From Alphaproteobacteria bacterium (GTDB taxonomy: Bacteria > Pseudomonadota > Alphaproteobacteria > Sphingomonadales > Emcibacteraceae): DNA of 12,769 nt. Shown here in pieces: positions 1 to 6,254 of the stretch. A model generated the notes under the pieces. It saw only the letters and a list, made by a program, of their open reading frames with translations, ran no database searches and was not told the DNA's origin. The first letter of the stretch is position 1, and the number at the start of each line of letters is the position of its first letter. Both the position numbers and the translations under genes were made by a program. Where the stretch lies: the NCBI GenBank assembly GCA_002401545.1, contig NVTJ01000032.1, forward strand, positions 1-12,769, read 5' to 3'.

Positions 1-75
1 CGGAATAACGGCCTGCAAAACATGATCGCGAAGAATGTAGGGGCCTTGGCAAACATCAATTTGAAAACAGTTTAA
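1..75 (+). CDS. possible 3' end of an unidentified gene running off the left edge
   Basis: Reading from base 1 in frame 1 gives 24 codons and a TAA at 73-75. The encoded tail (NGLQNMIAKNVGAL, then ANINLKTV) is not a family I recognise. Its amino-acid mix is plausible for protein, but 24 codons without a stop can arise by chance. The roughly 100 bp that follow (76-176) hold no gene and no convincing hairpin. Treat this as a tentative partial gene only. Confidence 0.25.
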   Translation, partial: RNNGLQNMIAKNVGALANINLKTV

Positions 76-176
76 AATCAGGCCGTAGAAATAAATGCGC
101 CCGGTTAATTATCTGCTATTGTGAATCGAGTCTAGTAACTTTATTTCAGCTTGTCACGCATTTTTGTTAATTACAT

Positions 177-572
177 TTAAGCGGGTTTATGGAACTCGAT
201 TACATTTCCGTCAGGGTCTCTTATAAAAAAGAAAAATGCCCCGCTAGGTAGTTCAACTGTCTCCGTGATTGTTATATCAAGAGTTTCGAGCTGTTTTTGT
301 ACAGCGATTGGATCTGTTATCTCCAATGCAATATGTGTATATCCGGCATGCTTTTCTTTAACATCCATTAATATATTTTTTTTAGACGCATTGGCTGATG
401 CATTAAGAATGAAATTAATATTTATGCCAGAAGGGTGTAACATTACCGCTACGGGTTCAGGCCCAATCGGTCCTTCGATAAAGTCGAAACCAAGTTTTTC
501 ATAAAATACCTGAGAAATTTTGAGTTCGCACACTCTCAATCCAATGTGATTTATTTTTGTTATTTCTTTCAT
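177..572 (-). CDS. VOC (glyoxalase/bleomycin-resistance fold) family protein
   Basis: A 131-residue single-domain vicinal-oxygen-chelate protein, probably a cytoplasmic metal-dependent lyase, isomerase or dioxygenase-like enzyme of unknown substrate. The sequence shows the paired beta-alpha-beta-beta-beta layout: NHIGLRV near residue 8, FYEKLGF near 23-29, HAGYTHIALEI near 75-85 and FIRDPDGNVIEF near 116-127. Likely metal ligands are H9, H80 and E126. The position that is usually Glu in glyoxalase I is Asn (N52 or N54), so lactoylglutathione lyase activity is doubtful. The frame stays open 33 codons upstream, but that extension lies in IS-derived DNA and has no family resemblance. The ATG at 572 has a purine-rich GAGAAAGAAAG upstream and begins right at the conserved domain. 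The left end of the IS3 remnant lies about 38 bp upstream, so the original promoter may be gone. Confidence 0.85.
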   Translation of the reverse strand: MKEITKINHIGLRVCELKISQVFYEKLGFDFIEGPIGPEPVAVMLHPSGININFILNASANASKKNILMDVKEKHAGYTHIALEITDPIAVQKQLETLDITITETVELPSGAFFFFIRDPDGNVIEFHKPA

Positions 573-691
573 ATTTCTTTCTTTCTCGTTCGTTGAAGGA
601 ATATTCATTTTGAGGTGGTCCTGATTGTCTGAACAGTTTGGCAGCAAGGTTAAGGTGTATCCTGTTGTCATTTATGCTGCCAGTTTCTGTT

Positions 692-874
692 TCACAGGGG
701 AGGGGGAATTCCCATCCCCTGTGCTTTTGAGTAAACCTCATGCGGTGTCCGTCCGTCAAGGGAAGAATGGGGGCGAATGCGGTTATAAAAGTTGATCCAG
801 TCGCCAATTTCTTTTTGAGCGACAAAACCATCCGTCATATCCTTGAGGTAGATGCATTCGTACTTAAGGCTGCG
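692..874 (-). pseudogene. IS3-family transposase OrfB, C-terminal fragment
   Basis: The translated fragment carries the hallmark end of the IS3 integrase core (rve_3): RSLKYECIYLKDM, then IGDWINFYNRIRPHSSLDGRTPHEVY, the latter being the conserved W-I-x-x-Y-N-x-x-R-P-H-S-x-L-x-G-x-T-P block. Only about 60 of the usual 270-300 OrfB residues remain. The Trp that normally precedes RSLKYE is lost, and the similarity stops abruptly at 874. The open frame continues to an ATG at 898, but those 8 codons are unrelated and overlap the end of the M24 gene. The DDE catalytic residues before the final Glu region are missing, so it is non-functional. Confidence 0.8.
693..723. repeat. perfect inverted repeat, 9-bp arms, within the transposase end
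   Basis: CACAGGGGA (693-701) pairs with TCCCCTGTG (715-723), and the interior holds the palindrome GGGAATTCCC (704-713). On the plus strand it is followed by CTTTTGA, a poor T-tract. It could act as a hairpin at the end of the transposase message or reduce read-through. It may simply be part of the IS. Confidence 0.5.
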
Positions 875-894
875 GCTAAAGTGAGGTGGCACCA

Positions 895-2112
895 TCACTT
901 TTCATATCCAAAAGGGTCGTCGATGCTATGGCTGGGTTCTGTGAACCATTTGGGGCCGTTTTCTGTCATGTAGAAGTGGTCTTCCAGTCGCACGCCGAAT
1001 TCACCGGGAATACATATCATCGGCTCATTGGAAAAACACATGCCGGGGGCGAGGGTGGTATCGTCGCCGGAATTAAGATAGGGCCATTCGTGAATATCCA
1101 TGCCAATGCCGTGACCGGTTCTGTGGGGCAGGCCGGGCAGTTTATAATCCGGGCCGAGCTGATATGTTTCAAGACACGCCCGCGCCGCAAGGTCCACGTC
1201 GCCGCATCTCGACCCCACTTGCGCTTGATCGAAAGCCGCCGCCTGTGTGGCCTTTTCAATATTCCAGATATGCCGTTGGCGTGCCGTTGGCTCGCCGAAA
1301 ACATAGGTGCGGGTGATGTCGGAAATATAACCGTGGAGTTGGCAGCCGGTGTCGATCAGTACCATGTCATTTTCTTCCAGAGCCTTCGGGTTTTTAACCC
1401 CGTGAGGGTAGGCAGTATCCTTTCCGAAAAGCACGATCACAAAATAGGACCCGGCAGGGGCGCCGACTTTCATGTGGGCGGCATGGATGAATTCTTCAAC
1501 TTCCGGTGCCGTGATACCGGGGCGCAGGATACGGGCGGCGGCCTTGTGAACTTCCAATGTCATATCCTTGGCCCGCTGCATGATGGCAATCTCATGGGCG
1601 GATTTGATCTGACGGCAGGGAACGGTGATACGGTCAGCGTTGACATAATCAAATTCCGGCGCGGCAAGGGCGATGCCGTTGCTGATGAAAAAGGGGCAGG
1701 ATTCATCCAGAGCGATTTTACCCGCTGTCAGACCTCTGGTATTTAGCATTTCCCGGAACAGGCCGTAGGGTGTTTCATGCTCTTCCCATCCGTGGACCTT
1801 TCCTTTGATACCCATATATTGTTCCAGCGTGCCGACTTCAAACACGGGGGATATATATTCTATCTCCCCGTCCGCCGGAATGACGGCCCCGACCATGCGT
1901 TCGCTGGGATGCCAGACGGTGCCGGTGAAATAGGCGAGGTTGGTTCCCGCGTTGATATAGATGGCGGCGATGCTTTTGTCCCGCATCAGTTTTTGCGCCT
2001 GCTTCATGCGGGCGGTATATTCCGTCAATCCAATAGGGGAAATATTGGTTGTCATATGGACCAGTCGACCAAGTTCTTCTTCTGTGCTTGATCCACCAAC
2101 GCCTGTTGTCAT
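895..2112 (-). CDS. M24 family metallopeptidase (Xaa-Pro aminopeptidase/creatinase fold)
   Basis: A 405-residue pita-bread-fold enzyme, probably a cytoplasmic Xaa-Pro peptidase acting on small peptides or dipeptides. The N-terminal creatinase-type domain spans about 25-165 and the catalytic domain about 170-395. The five metal ligands are present: D254 (LIDTG), D265 (ISDITRTY), H334 (RTGHGIG), E363 (SNEP) and E377 (VRLEDHF). H237 (YPHG) fits the catalytic His. The ATG at 2112 has AGGA seven bases upstream. The internal ATG at 2055 would also keep the domain but has no ribosome-binding site. The C-terminus (EPSHSIDDPFG) matches full-length relatives, so the nearby IS remnant did not truncate it. 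It is divergent from the TetR gene and may be that regulator's target. Creatinase-like hydrolases share the fold, so the substrate is not certain. Confidence 0.9.
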   Translation of the reverse strand: MTTGVGGSSTEEELGRLVHMTTNISPIGLTEYTARMKQAQKLMRDKSIAAIYINAGTNLAYFTGTVWHPSERMVGAVIPADGEIEYISPVFEVGTLEQYMGIKGKVHGWEEHETPYGLFREMLNTRGLTAGKIALDESCPFFISNGIALAAPEFDYVNADRITVPCRQIKSAHEIAIMQRAKDMTLEVHKAAARILRPGITAPEVEEFIHAAHMKVGAPAGSYFVIVLFGKDTAYPHGVKNPKALEENDMVLIDTGCQLHGYISDITRTYVFGEPTARQRHIWNIEKATQAAAFDQAQVGSRCGDVDLAARACLETYQLGPDYKLPGLPHRTGHGIGMDIHEWPYLNSGDDTTLAPGMCFSNEPMICIPGEFGVRLEDHFYMTENGPKWFTEPSHSIDDPFGYEK

Positions 2113-2121
2113 TATTCATTC

Positions 2122-2154
2122 CTGTAATTTTTCTGTAATTTTTCTGTAATTTTT
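2122..2154. repeat. threefold tandem 11-bp repeat in the M24 leader
   Basis: CTGTAATTTTT occurs three times in a row without mismatch (2122-2132, 2133-2143, 2144-2154). Read on the minus strand, AAAAATTACAG repeats lie between the predicted -10 and the ribosome-binding site of the M24 gene. The unit is close to one DNA helical turn. It could be a protein-binding array or a slippage-prone tract that varies leader length. Confidence 0.9.
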
Positions 2155-2177
2155 ATATTTACCGGATGCCCGGTCAA
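2150..2177 (-). promoter_or_regulatory. predicted promoter of the M24 peptidase gene
   Basis: On the minus strand TTGACC (2177-2172) is followed after 16 bp by TAAAAA (2155-2150). Transcription would start about 2143, inside the tandem repeat, leaving a leader of about 30 nt. The -35 is good and the -10 is weak. Confidence 0.4.
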
Positions 2178-2187
2178 TATTTTGACC
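2172..2187. promoter_or_regulatory. palindromic candidate TetR operator over both -35 boxes
   Basis: GGTCAA (2172-2177), TATT, TTGACC (2182-2187) form a perfect inverted repeat with 6-bp arms. Each arm is also the -35 hexamer of one of the two divergent promoters. TetR-family regulators commonly bind such palindromes in the intergenic region with their divergent neighbour, so a bound dimer here would shut off both genes. The role is inferred from position and symmetry. Confidence 0.5.
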
Positions 2188-2210
2188 TTTCCATCAATAA
2201 TATATAAGAT
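2182..2210 (+). promoter_or_regulatory. predicted promoter of the TetR gene
   Basis: TTGACC (2182-2187), a 17-bp spacer and TAAGAT (2205-2210) make a good sigma-70-type match. The start would be near 2217 with a leader of about 34 nt. The -35 lies in the palindrome, which fits autoregulation. Confidence 0.55.
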
Positions 2211-2250
2211 GTGGCGGTTATTTAATCTATAAAAAAGAATGCGTTAAAAT

Positions 2251-2859
2251 ATGGCCAGAAAACAAGCAGAGGATTACGGTGAACGACGCCTGAATATCCT
2301 GAATAAAGCCGCTGAATTATTCGCCGACAAGGGGTATGCCCGATCATCTATTTCGGAACTGGCTGCGGCGTGTAACGCCTCAAAGTCATGGCTTTATCAT
2401 TATTATCCGTCCAAGGAAGCCATTTTGTATGACATTATGCGATTGCATGTGACAGAATTGCTCATAATGGCCGAAGCAGCATTGGCGAGCACGGGCAGTC
2501 CCAAGCAGAAATTCCGAACTCTGGCCCGGAATTTTATGAAAATCTATGTTGATGCCGGATCAAAGCATGTGATTTTGCTCAATGACCGGGGATGTTTGCC
2601 GGACCATTTGCGCGCGGAAATTATGAATTTGCAGGATCAGGTGGTGAACAGCGTGGTTAGCCTCATTCTGGAGCTTAACCCGGCCCTCGACAAGGAAAAA
2701 GACTATCAAAAGCCGGTCACAATGGCATTTCTTGGCATGATAAACTGGACCTATATCTGGTTCAGGAAAGACGGCCCGATCAATCAGGAGCAATTTGCGG
2801 ACCTGGCGGTTGAAATATTCCTTAATGGTTTTATGGCGCTGGATATTGGAAAAAGATAA
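2251..2859 (+). CDS. TetR/AcrR family transcriptional regulator
   Basis: A 202-residue one-component repressor. The N-terminal TetR DNA-binding domain spans about 11-58: RILNKAAELFADKGYARSS-like helix 1, then ISELAAACNASKSWLYHYYPSKEAIL with the helix-turn-helix around 34-52. The C-terminal ligand domain ends with GMINWTYIWFRKDGPI near 162-177 and IFLNGF near 189-194, a pattern I associate with TetR regulators that sense acyl-CoA-type ligands (KstR2/FadR-like). That ligand assignment is inference. The gene is divergent from the M24 peptidase, with a palindrome over both promoters. The flippase gene starts 4 bp after its stop, so the two are probably co-transcribed. The upstream ribosome-binding site is weak, but the ATG sits at the usual distance before the domain. 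Confidence 0.9.
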   Translation: MARKQAEDYGERRLNILNKAAELFADKGYARSSISELAAACNASKSWLYHYYPSKEAILYDIMRLHVTELLIMAEAALASTGSPKQKFRTLARNFMKIYVDAGSKHVILLNDRGCLPDHLRAEIMNLQDQVVNSVVSLILELNPALDKEKDYQKPVTMAFLGMINWTYIWFRKDGPINQEQFADLAVEIFLNGFMALDIGKR

Positions 2860-2863
2860 ATTG

Positions 2864-4357
2864 ATGTCACCAGAGGAAAACACCGGTTCTTTATCGGCAG
2901 AAGTCTTAAAAGGCACCAAATGGTATGTTGCCATGCGATGGTGTATCAGGGGGCTGGGCTTTATGAGTTCTGCGGTTCTGGCGAGATTATTGGTGCCGGA
3001 AGACTTCGGGCTTGTGGCAATGGCACTTGTCATATTCGGCTTTGTTTCATTGTTATTTGAATTTGGTGTTAATTGGGCCTTGATTCAAAATAATAAAGCA
3101 ACCGACGATCATTTTCATACCGCCTGGACAATTCGTCTGCTGCAATCCGTGGTTATTGCCGGCCTTCTTGGCGCCCTTTCGCCATTGATTGCTCAAGCTT
3201 ACGGTGACATCAGACTGGAACTAATTTGTCAGATTTTAGCCGCTGGTACTTTGATCAGGGGGTTTGAAAATATTGGCACAGTCAAACTTCAGAAAGATAT
3301 GAAATTTTCAAAGGATTTTATATATAACGTCGCCCCGAAAATAATTTCCACTTTTGTCACTATCGGTCTGGCTTTCTATTATCGGTCATATATGGCTTTG
3401 GTTGTGGGAACAGTTTTAAGTAACCTTATTATTGTCATGGCAAGTTATCTTGTTGTAAGTTTTCGCCCAAAATTTTCTTTTGCAAAGATAAAGGATATAT
3501 GGGGATTTTCCCAATGGGTTCTGGTGCGCAATATTGCAGAATATATCAGCACGCAGGGCGATATGCTTATTCTTGCAGTTTTGGCAACGCCGACAAAAAT
3601 AGGATATTACAAGTGGAGTACTGAACTTTCCTTCATGAGTATCTCGGAGATTCAACAGCCTTTTACCAGGGCATTAATCCCCGGTCTGGTTAAAATCAAA
3701 CATGATCATGATCGACTTATTGCGGCCTATTTGAAGGCCCTTTCCATGATGACCCTTGTTGCGGTGCCGATCGCTTTGGGCTTTGGGGCTGTTGCGGAAG
3801 AGTTAATTCCTATTTTCCTGGGTGGCGGGGATAAATGGTTGCCAATTGTTCCCTTAATCCAGGGGTTGGTTTTTTTTGCTATGAGTAACACAATGTATGG
3901 TATTTCCGTCGGCCTGCTCACTATTACAGGGAATATTAAATACACGGCTTATTTGCTCTGGATCCAAGCAATTGTTATCCTTGTGATGTTGTATCCGGCT
4001 TATTATGTGGCAGGACTTTTGGGGGTGGCCTATTCAAGAGGGTTGATTGGTATAATTATGTTTTTTGCCATTAGTTTTTTGGTGGTTCACAGATGTCAGG
4101 TTGATTTTAGTAAAATAATAAAAGTTGTCTGGCGACCCGTATTAGCGGGAACAGGCATGTTTATCGCTCTGGTAAATATTTCTAATATGTGGACGATTGA
4201 GGGCTGGATTGTCTTAATTGCCAAGATTATATTTGGAGCAGTTTTATATATATTATTTATACTAATTTTATGGTGGCTGGCAGGCAAGCCGATTTCTGCT
4301 GAACAGTCAGTTCTGCAATTTTTGAAGAACCAACTGTTCCTTAAGAAAAGTAGCTAA
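2864..4357 (+). CDS. polysaccharide flippase / lipopolysaccharide biosynthesis protein (Wzx, MOP superfamily)
   Basis: A 497-residue polytopic inner-membrane protein that probably flips lipid-linked oligosaccharide across the membrane for surface polysaccharide assembly. Hydrophobic segments recur along the whole length and fit the 12-14 helices of the PST/Wzx group. The N-terminal signature RLLVPEDFGLVAMA (about 41-54) is the R-L-L-x-P-x-D-F-G pattern of the Polysacc_synt families. The frame is open from 2795, inside the TetR gene. I chose the ATG at 2864 because it lies 4 bp past the TetR stop and directly precedes the usual ALKGTKW-type start of relatives. No strong ribosome-binding site is visible, which fits translational coupling. 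A methyltransferase follows. It is A+T-richer than the neighbouring core genes, as is usual for transferred polysaccharide genes. The exported sugar cannot be told. Confidence 0.88.
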   Translation: MSPEENTGSLSAEVLKGTKWYVAMRWCIRGLGFMSSAVLARLLVPEDFGLVAMALVIFGFVSLLFEFGVNWALIQNNKATDDHFHTAWTIRLLQSVVIAGLLGALSPLIAQAYGDIRLELICQILAAGTLIRGFENIGTVKLQKDMKFSKDFIYNVAPKIISTFVTIGLAFYYRSYMALVVGTVLSNLIIVMASYLVVSFRPKFSFAKIKDIWGFSQWVLVRNIAEYISTQGDMLILAVLATPTKIGYYKWSTELSFMSISEIQQPFTRALIPGLVKIKHDHDRLIAAYLKALSMMTLVAVPIALGFGAVAEELIPIFLGGGDKWLPIVPLIQGLVFFAMSNTMYGISVGLLTITGNIKYTAYLLWIQAIVILVMLYPAYYVAGLLGVAYSRGLIGIIMFFAISFLVVHRCQVDFSKIIKVVWRPVLAGTGMFIALVNISNMWTIEGWIVLIAKIIFGAVLYILFILILWWLAGKPISAEQSVLQFLKNQLFLKKSS

Positions 4358-4386
4358 AACTAACAATTAACTCGTGGAGATTTCCC

Positions 4387-5025
4387 ATGATACCATGGAG
4401 AATTAAAAATTTCATTTCAGATCATTTCCCCCTATTTTATCATAAGATTATAAATATTGGTGTCGATGTAAATAGCGATGAATATTGGGATGAAATTTAT
4501 GCAAGGGAGTGGGACTCTGCCAAGAGAATTTGGCCGACAAAGAATAAATTAGTGAAAGAGAAAACCCGGAAAACAGACAGGGTTCTTGATATTGCTTGTG
4601 GTACGGGGTCCATATTAAGGTATCTCAAAGAAAATGGATATGAAAACCTTCAGGGAACTGAAATTTCAGACCTTTGTGTGGAACGTTTGGAAAAGCTTGG
4701 TATTTCCATGATCAAATCTTTTTTACCCGAAATTAGATATCAGGATAACTGTTTTGATGTTGTTATTGCTTCGCAAATTCTTGAACATATTATTAAGAGG
4801 GGAGAGTTTCTGAGCGAAATAAAACGCGTTATGAAATCTGGAGGACAGTGTTTTCTGTTTGTGCCTGATAATTGTCTTGGTCCGATTGATGAACCTTCAC
4901 ATGTTGTCAAATTTAATCGTAATACTCTGGCAAAATTGATTGGGAAGTATTTTAATGAATTTACAATTACATCAATAAAAGACGAAAATTTTGAAATGCC
5001 AATTCTTTTTGCTCATATCCGATAA
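4387..5025 (+). CDS. class I SAM-dependent methyltransferase
   Basis: A 212-residue cytoplasmic methyltransferase of the Methyltransf_11/23 type. Motif I is VLDIACGTG (67-75), the acidic ribose-binding residue is E92 in GTEIS, ILEHI (131-135) is the usual motif after the fourth strand, and GGQCFLFVPDN (152-162) is the post-III strand. The N-terminal DEYWDEIYARE (31-41) is the short cap seen in sugar- or lipid-modifying members. A good GGAGA lies 7 bases before the ATG. It follows the flippase by 29 bp on the same strand, so it may methylate a polysaccharide or its lipid carrier. That substrate is inferred only from position. The 3' half is strikingly A+T-rich. Confidence 0.88.
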   Translation: MIPWRIKNFISDHFPLFYHKIINIGVDVNSDEYWDEIYAREWDSAKRIWPTKNKLVKEKTRKTDRVLDIACGTGSILRYLKENGYENLQGTEISDLCVERLEKLGISMIKSFLPEIRYQDNCFDVVIASQILEHIIKRGEFLSEIKRVMKSGGQCFLFVPDNCLGPIDEPSHVVKFNRNTLAKLIGKYFNEFTITSIKDENFEMPILFAHIR

Positions 5026-5060
5026 AAGAAAGAATATCATCGTCAAAATATTAATAATTG

Positions 5061-5099
5061 CTGGTTATTTCTGCCCTCTAAAAATGAGGGTATTACCAG
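5061..5099. terminator. compound hairpin between convergent genes
   Basis: The outer arms CTGGT (5061-5065) and ACCAG (5095-5099) enclose an inner stem CCCTC (5074-5078) and GAGGG (5086-5090). It lies between the methyltransferase stop and the convergent lipoprotein gene end. No T-tract follows on either strand, so intrinsic termination is uncertain. Confidence 0.3.
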
Positions 5100-5103
5100 T
5101 GAG

Positions 5104-5128
5104 AGCTGGCTCCACTTAGTTGGACAGG
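5104..5128. mobile_element. possible IS3-type terminal sequence
   Basis: The stretch GGCTCCACTTAGTTGGACAG resembles the CCCCAAAAAGTTGGACA type ends I know from many IS3-family elements. No transposase or partner repeat is nearby. It may mark an old insertion boundary at the right side of the flippase-methyltransferase pair. It is a weak resemblance by eye. Confidence 0.22.
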
Positions 5129-5153
5129 TTTGCGGCTTTGTCAGGCTGCTACG

Positions 5154-5567
5154 TTATTTACGCAATAGCTGTGACGATACATTAAAGTTATAAAGTCTGG
5201 CCAGTCCGTTGTTGATCCTGAAGGTAAAACTTGCCTGGGTCCTGTCATCACTGTCATATACTGCATCATAAACCAGGGTGATTAATACGCCGCCCCGAGT
5301 GCTGGATTTGGCGGACCAGTTGATTAGCGTTGAGTTTTTATGTTTGCCAAGCCGGGTGTGAAGTTTCCTTAGCAGCCGGATAAATTTATTCTCTGAGACA
5401 AAATCCTGGAAAACAGGGCTGGCATTGGCATAAATAGTTGTGAAATTACCCCTGTTATAGCTTTCATGGAACTGTCTTGCCGCCAGTTCAGCAAGCTCCG
5501 TATCCACCGGCGGAGAACAACCAAAAACCATTGAAGCAAGCAATATTAAAAGAATTCTCCCTGTCAT
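5154..5567 (-). CDS. small predicted lipoprotein of unknown function
   Basis: A 137-residue protein with a lipoprotein signal: a short basic start, a hydrophobic run ILLILLASMV and the lipobox VFGC with Cys17 as the probable lipidated residue. The Phe at -2 is unusual for a lipobox. The remainder has AARQFHESYNRGNFTTIYANASPVF, then alternating strands (LITLVYDAVY, ASFTFRINNGL). That looks like the small alpha+beta domain of DUF4019/DUF3887-type secreted proteins, but I cannot assign a family. The frame is open 20 codons further upstream, inside lipB. The ATG at 5567 is chosen because the signal peptide starts there. It follows lipB on the same strand with a 10-nt gap made by a 14-bp tandem duplication, and GGAAA precedes the ATG. 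Confidence 0.75.
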   Translation of the reverse strand: MTGRILLILLASMVFGCSPPVDTELAELAARQFHESYNRGNFTTIYANASPVFQDFVSENKFIRLLRKLHTRLGKHKNSTLINWSAKSSTRGGVLITLVYDAVYDSDDRTQASFTFRINNGLARLYNFNVSSQLLRK

Positions 5568-5588
5568 TTTCCAACTGTCATTTTCCAA
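5561..5588. repeat. perfect 14-bp tandem duplication at the lipB/lipoprotein junction
   Basis: CTGTCATTTTCCAA is present twice in direct succession (5561-5574 and 5575-5588). On the minus strand each copy reads TTGGAAAATGACAG. The upstream copy supplies the lipB TGA stop and the downstream copy supplies the lipoprotein ATG. Confidence 0.95.
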
Positions 5589-6231
5589 ATATTTCCGCCC
5601 ATTTATATTCAAGCATCGCATCCACATCCCCCATGGTCACAGAAAGACCAAGGTCAGCCAATGATGTTACCCCGTGGCTGGCAATACCGCAGGGAACGAT
5701 ACCGCTATAATGCTCAAGTTCAGGTGCCACATTAAGACAGATGCCATGAAAGCTGACCCATTTTCGGACCCGAACCCCGATGGCAGCAATTTTTTCTTCA
5801 CGCCCGTCTTCCCGCGTGACCCAGACCCCGATGCGGCCTGTCCGTCTTTCGGCAATCACCTTAAATTCCGCCAGAGTATTTATGATCCATTGTTCCAGTT
5901 GAAAGACATATTTCCTTACATCGCGCCCGTGCTTTGTCAAGTCAAGCATAACATAAACGACCCGTTGTCCAGGCCCGTGATAGGTATATTGTCCGCCTCT
6001 GCCGGTCTGATAGACCGGGAAGCGATCCGGGGAAACCAGATCTGCCAGATCAGCAGAAGTTCCCGCTGTGTAAAGCGGCGGATGTTCCAGAAACCAGACA
6101 AGTTCAGCCGCCGTACCATCATGAATATCCGCAACCCGGGATTCCATAAATTTCATGGCATCCCCGTAAGCTATCAGGCCATTGGTGAATTTCCATTCCA
6201 GTGATTGGGTAGTTTTTTCTGCTTGTGCCAT
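5578..6231 (-). CDS. lipB: lipoyl(octanoyl) transferase LipB
   Basis: A 217-residue cytoplasmic enzyme that moves the octanoyl group from octanoyl-ACP to lipoyl domains of 2-oxoacid dehydrogenases and the glycine cleavage system, the first step of lipoate synthesis. Family signatures are EHPPLYTAGTS (49-59), RGGQYTYHGPGQRVVY (78-93), the catalytic Lys in EEKIAAIGVRV (K147), FHGICLNV (161-168) and the acyl-accepting Cys in GIVPCGI (C181). Length is normal. The ATG at 6231 has AGGGAAA a few bases upstream. It is divergent from the FliN-like gene and followed by a small lipoprotein gene, which is likely co-transcribed. The 3' end is altered by the tandem duplication but the reading frame is intact. 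Confidence 0.97.
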   Translation of the reverse strand: MAQAEKTTQSLEWKFTNGLIAYGDAMKFMESRVADIHDGTAAELVWFLEHPPLYTAGTSADLADLVSPDRFPVYQTGRGGQYTYHGPGQRVVYVMLDLTKHGRDVRKYVFQLEQWIINTLAEFKVIAERRTGRIGVWVTREDGREEKIAAIGVRVRKWVSFHGICLNVAPELEHYSGIVPCGIASHGVTSLADLGLSVTMGDVDAMLEYKWAEIFGK

Positions 6232-6254
6232 GCTTTCCCTGTTAACTAAATAGT

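Larger units (their letters stand above)
611..889 (-). mobile_element. IS3-family insertion sequence remnant
   Basis: A relic of about 280 bp between the VOC and M24 genes. It holds the last fifth of an IS3-type OrfB on the minus strand (692-874). Beyond its stop are about 80 bp ending at TGAGGTGG (611-618), a spacing that fits the distance from OrfB stop to terminal repeat in IS3 elements. A second TGAGGTGG in the same orientation at 882-889 bounds the other side, just past the M24 stop codon. No OrfA, no other OrfB domains and no inverted partner terminus are visible, so the element cannot move on its own. The transposase match is clear. The exact boundaries are my inference from the short repeats. 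Confidence 0.6.

Noticed and set aside
573..671. A 33-residue N-terminal extension of the VOC protein
   Set aside because: It is encoded in the end of the IS3 remnant, has no family similarity, and a start with a purine-rich leader exists at 572.
886..1746. A 286-codon plus-strand open frame opposite the M24 gene
   Set aside because: It lies wholly antisense to a gene with all five metal ligands, its translation matches no family, and it has no ribosome-binding site. It is a shadow of G+C-richer coding DNA.
2122..2154. CRISPR-like array from repeated units
   Set aside because: The three copies are contiguous, 11 bp long and have no spacers. It is a simple tandem repeat.
2560..3033. A 157-codon minus-strand frame across the TetR/flippase junction
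   Set aside because: It crosses two well-supported plus-strand genes and has no domain or start signal.
4387..5025. Restriction-modification or defence methyltransferase
   Set aside because: It has small-molecule class I motifs (VLDIACGTG, ILEHI) and no DPPY or other DNA-methylase catalytic motif, and it sits next to a flippase.
5674..6204. A 176-codon plus-strand frame opposite lipB
   Set aside because: It is antisense to an unmistakable lipB with catalytic Lys and Cys. It has no recognisable domain.
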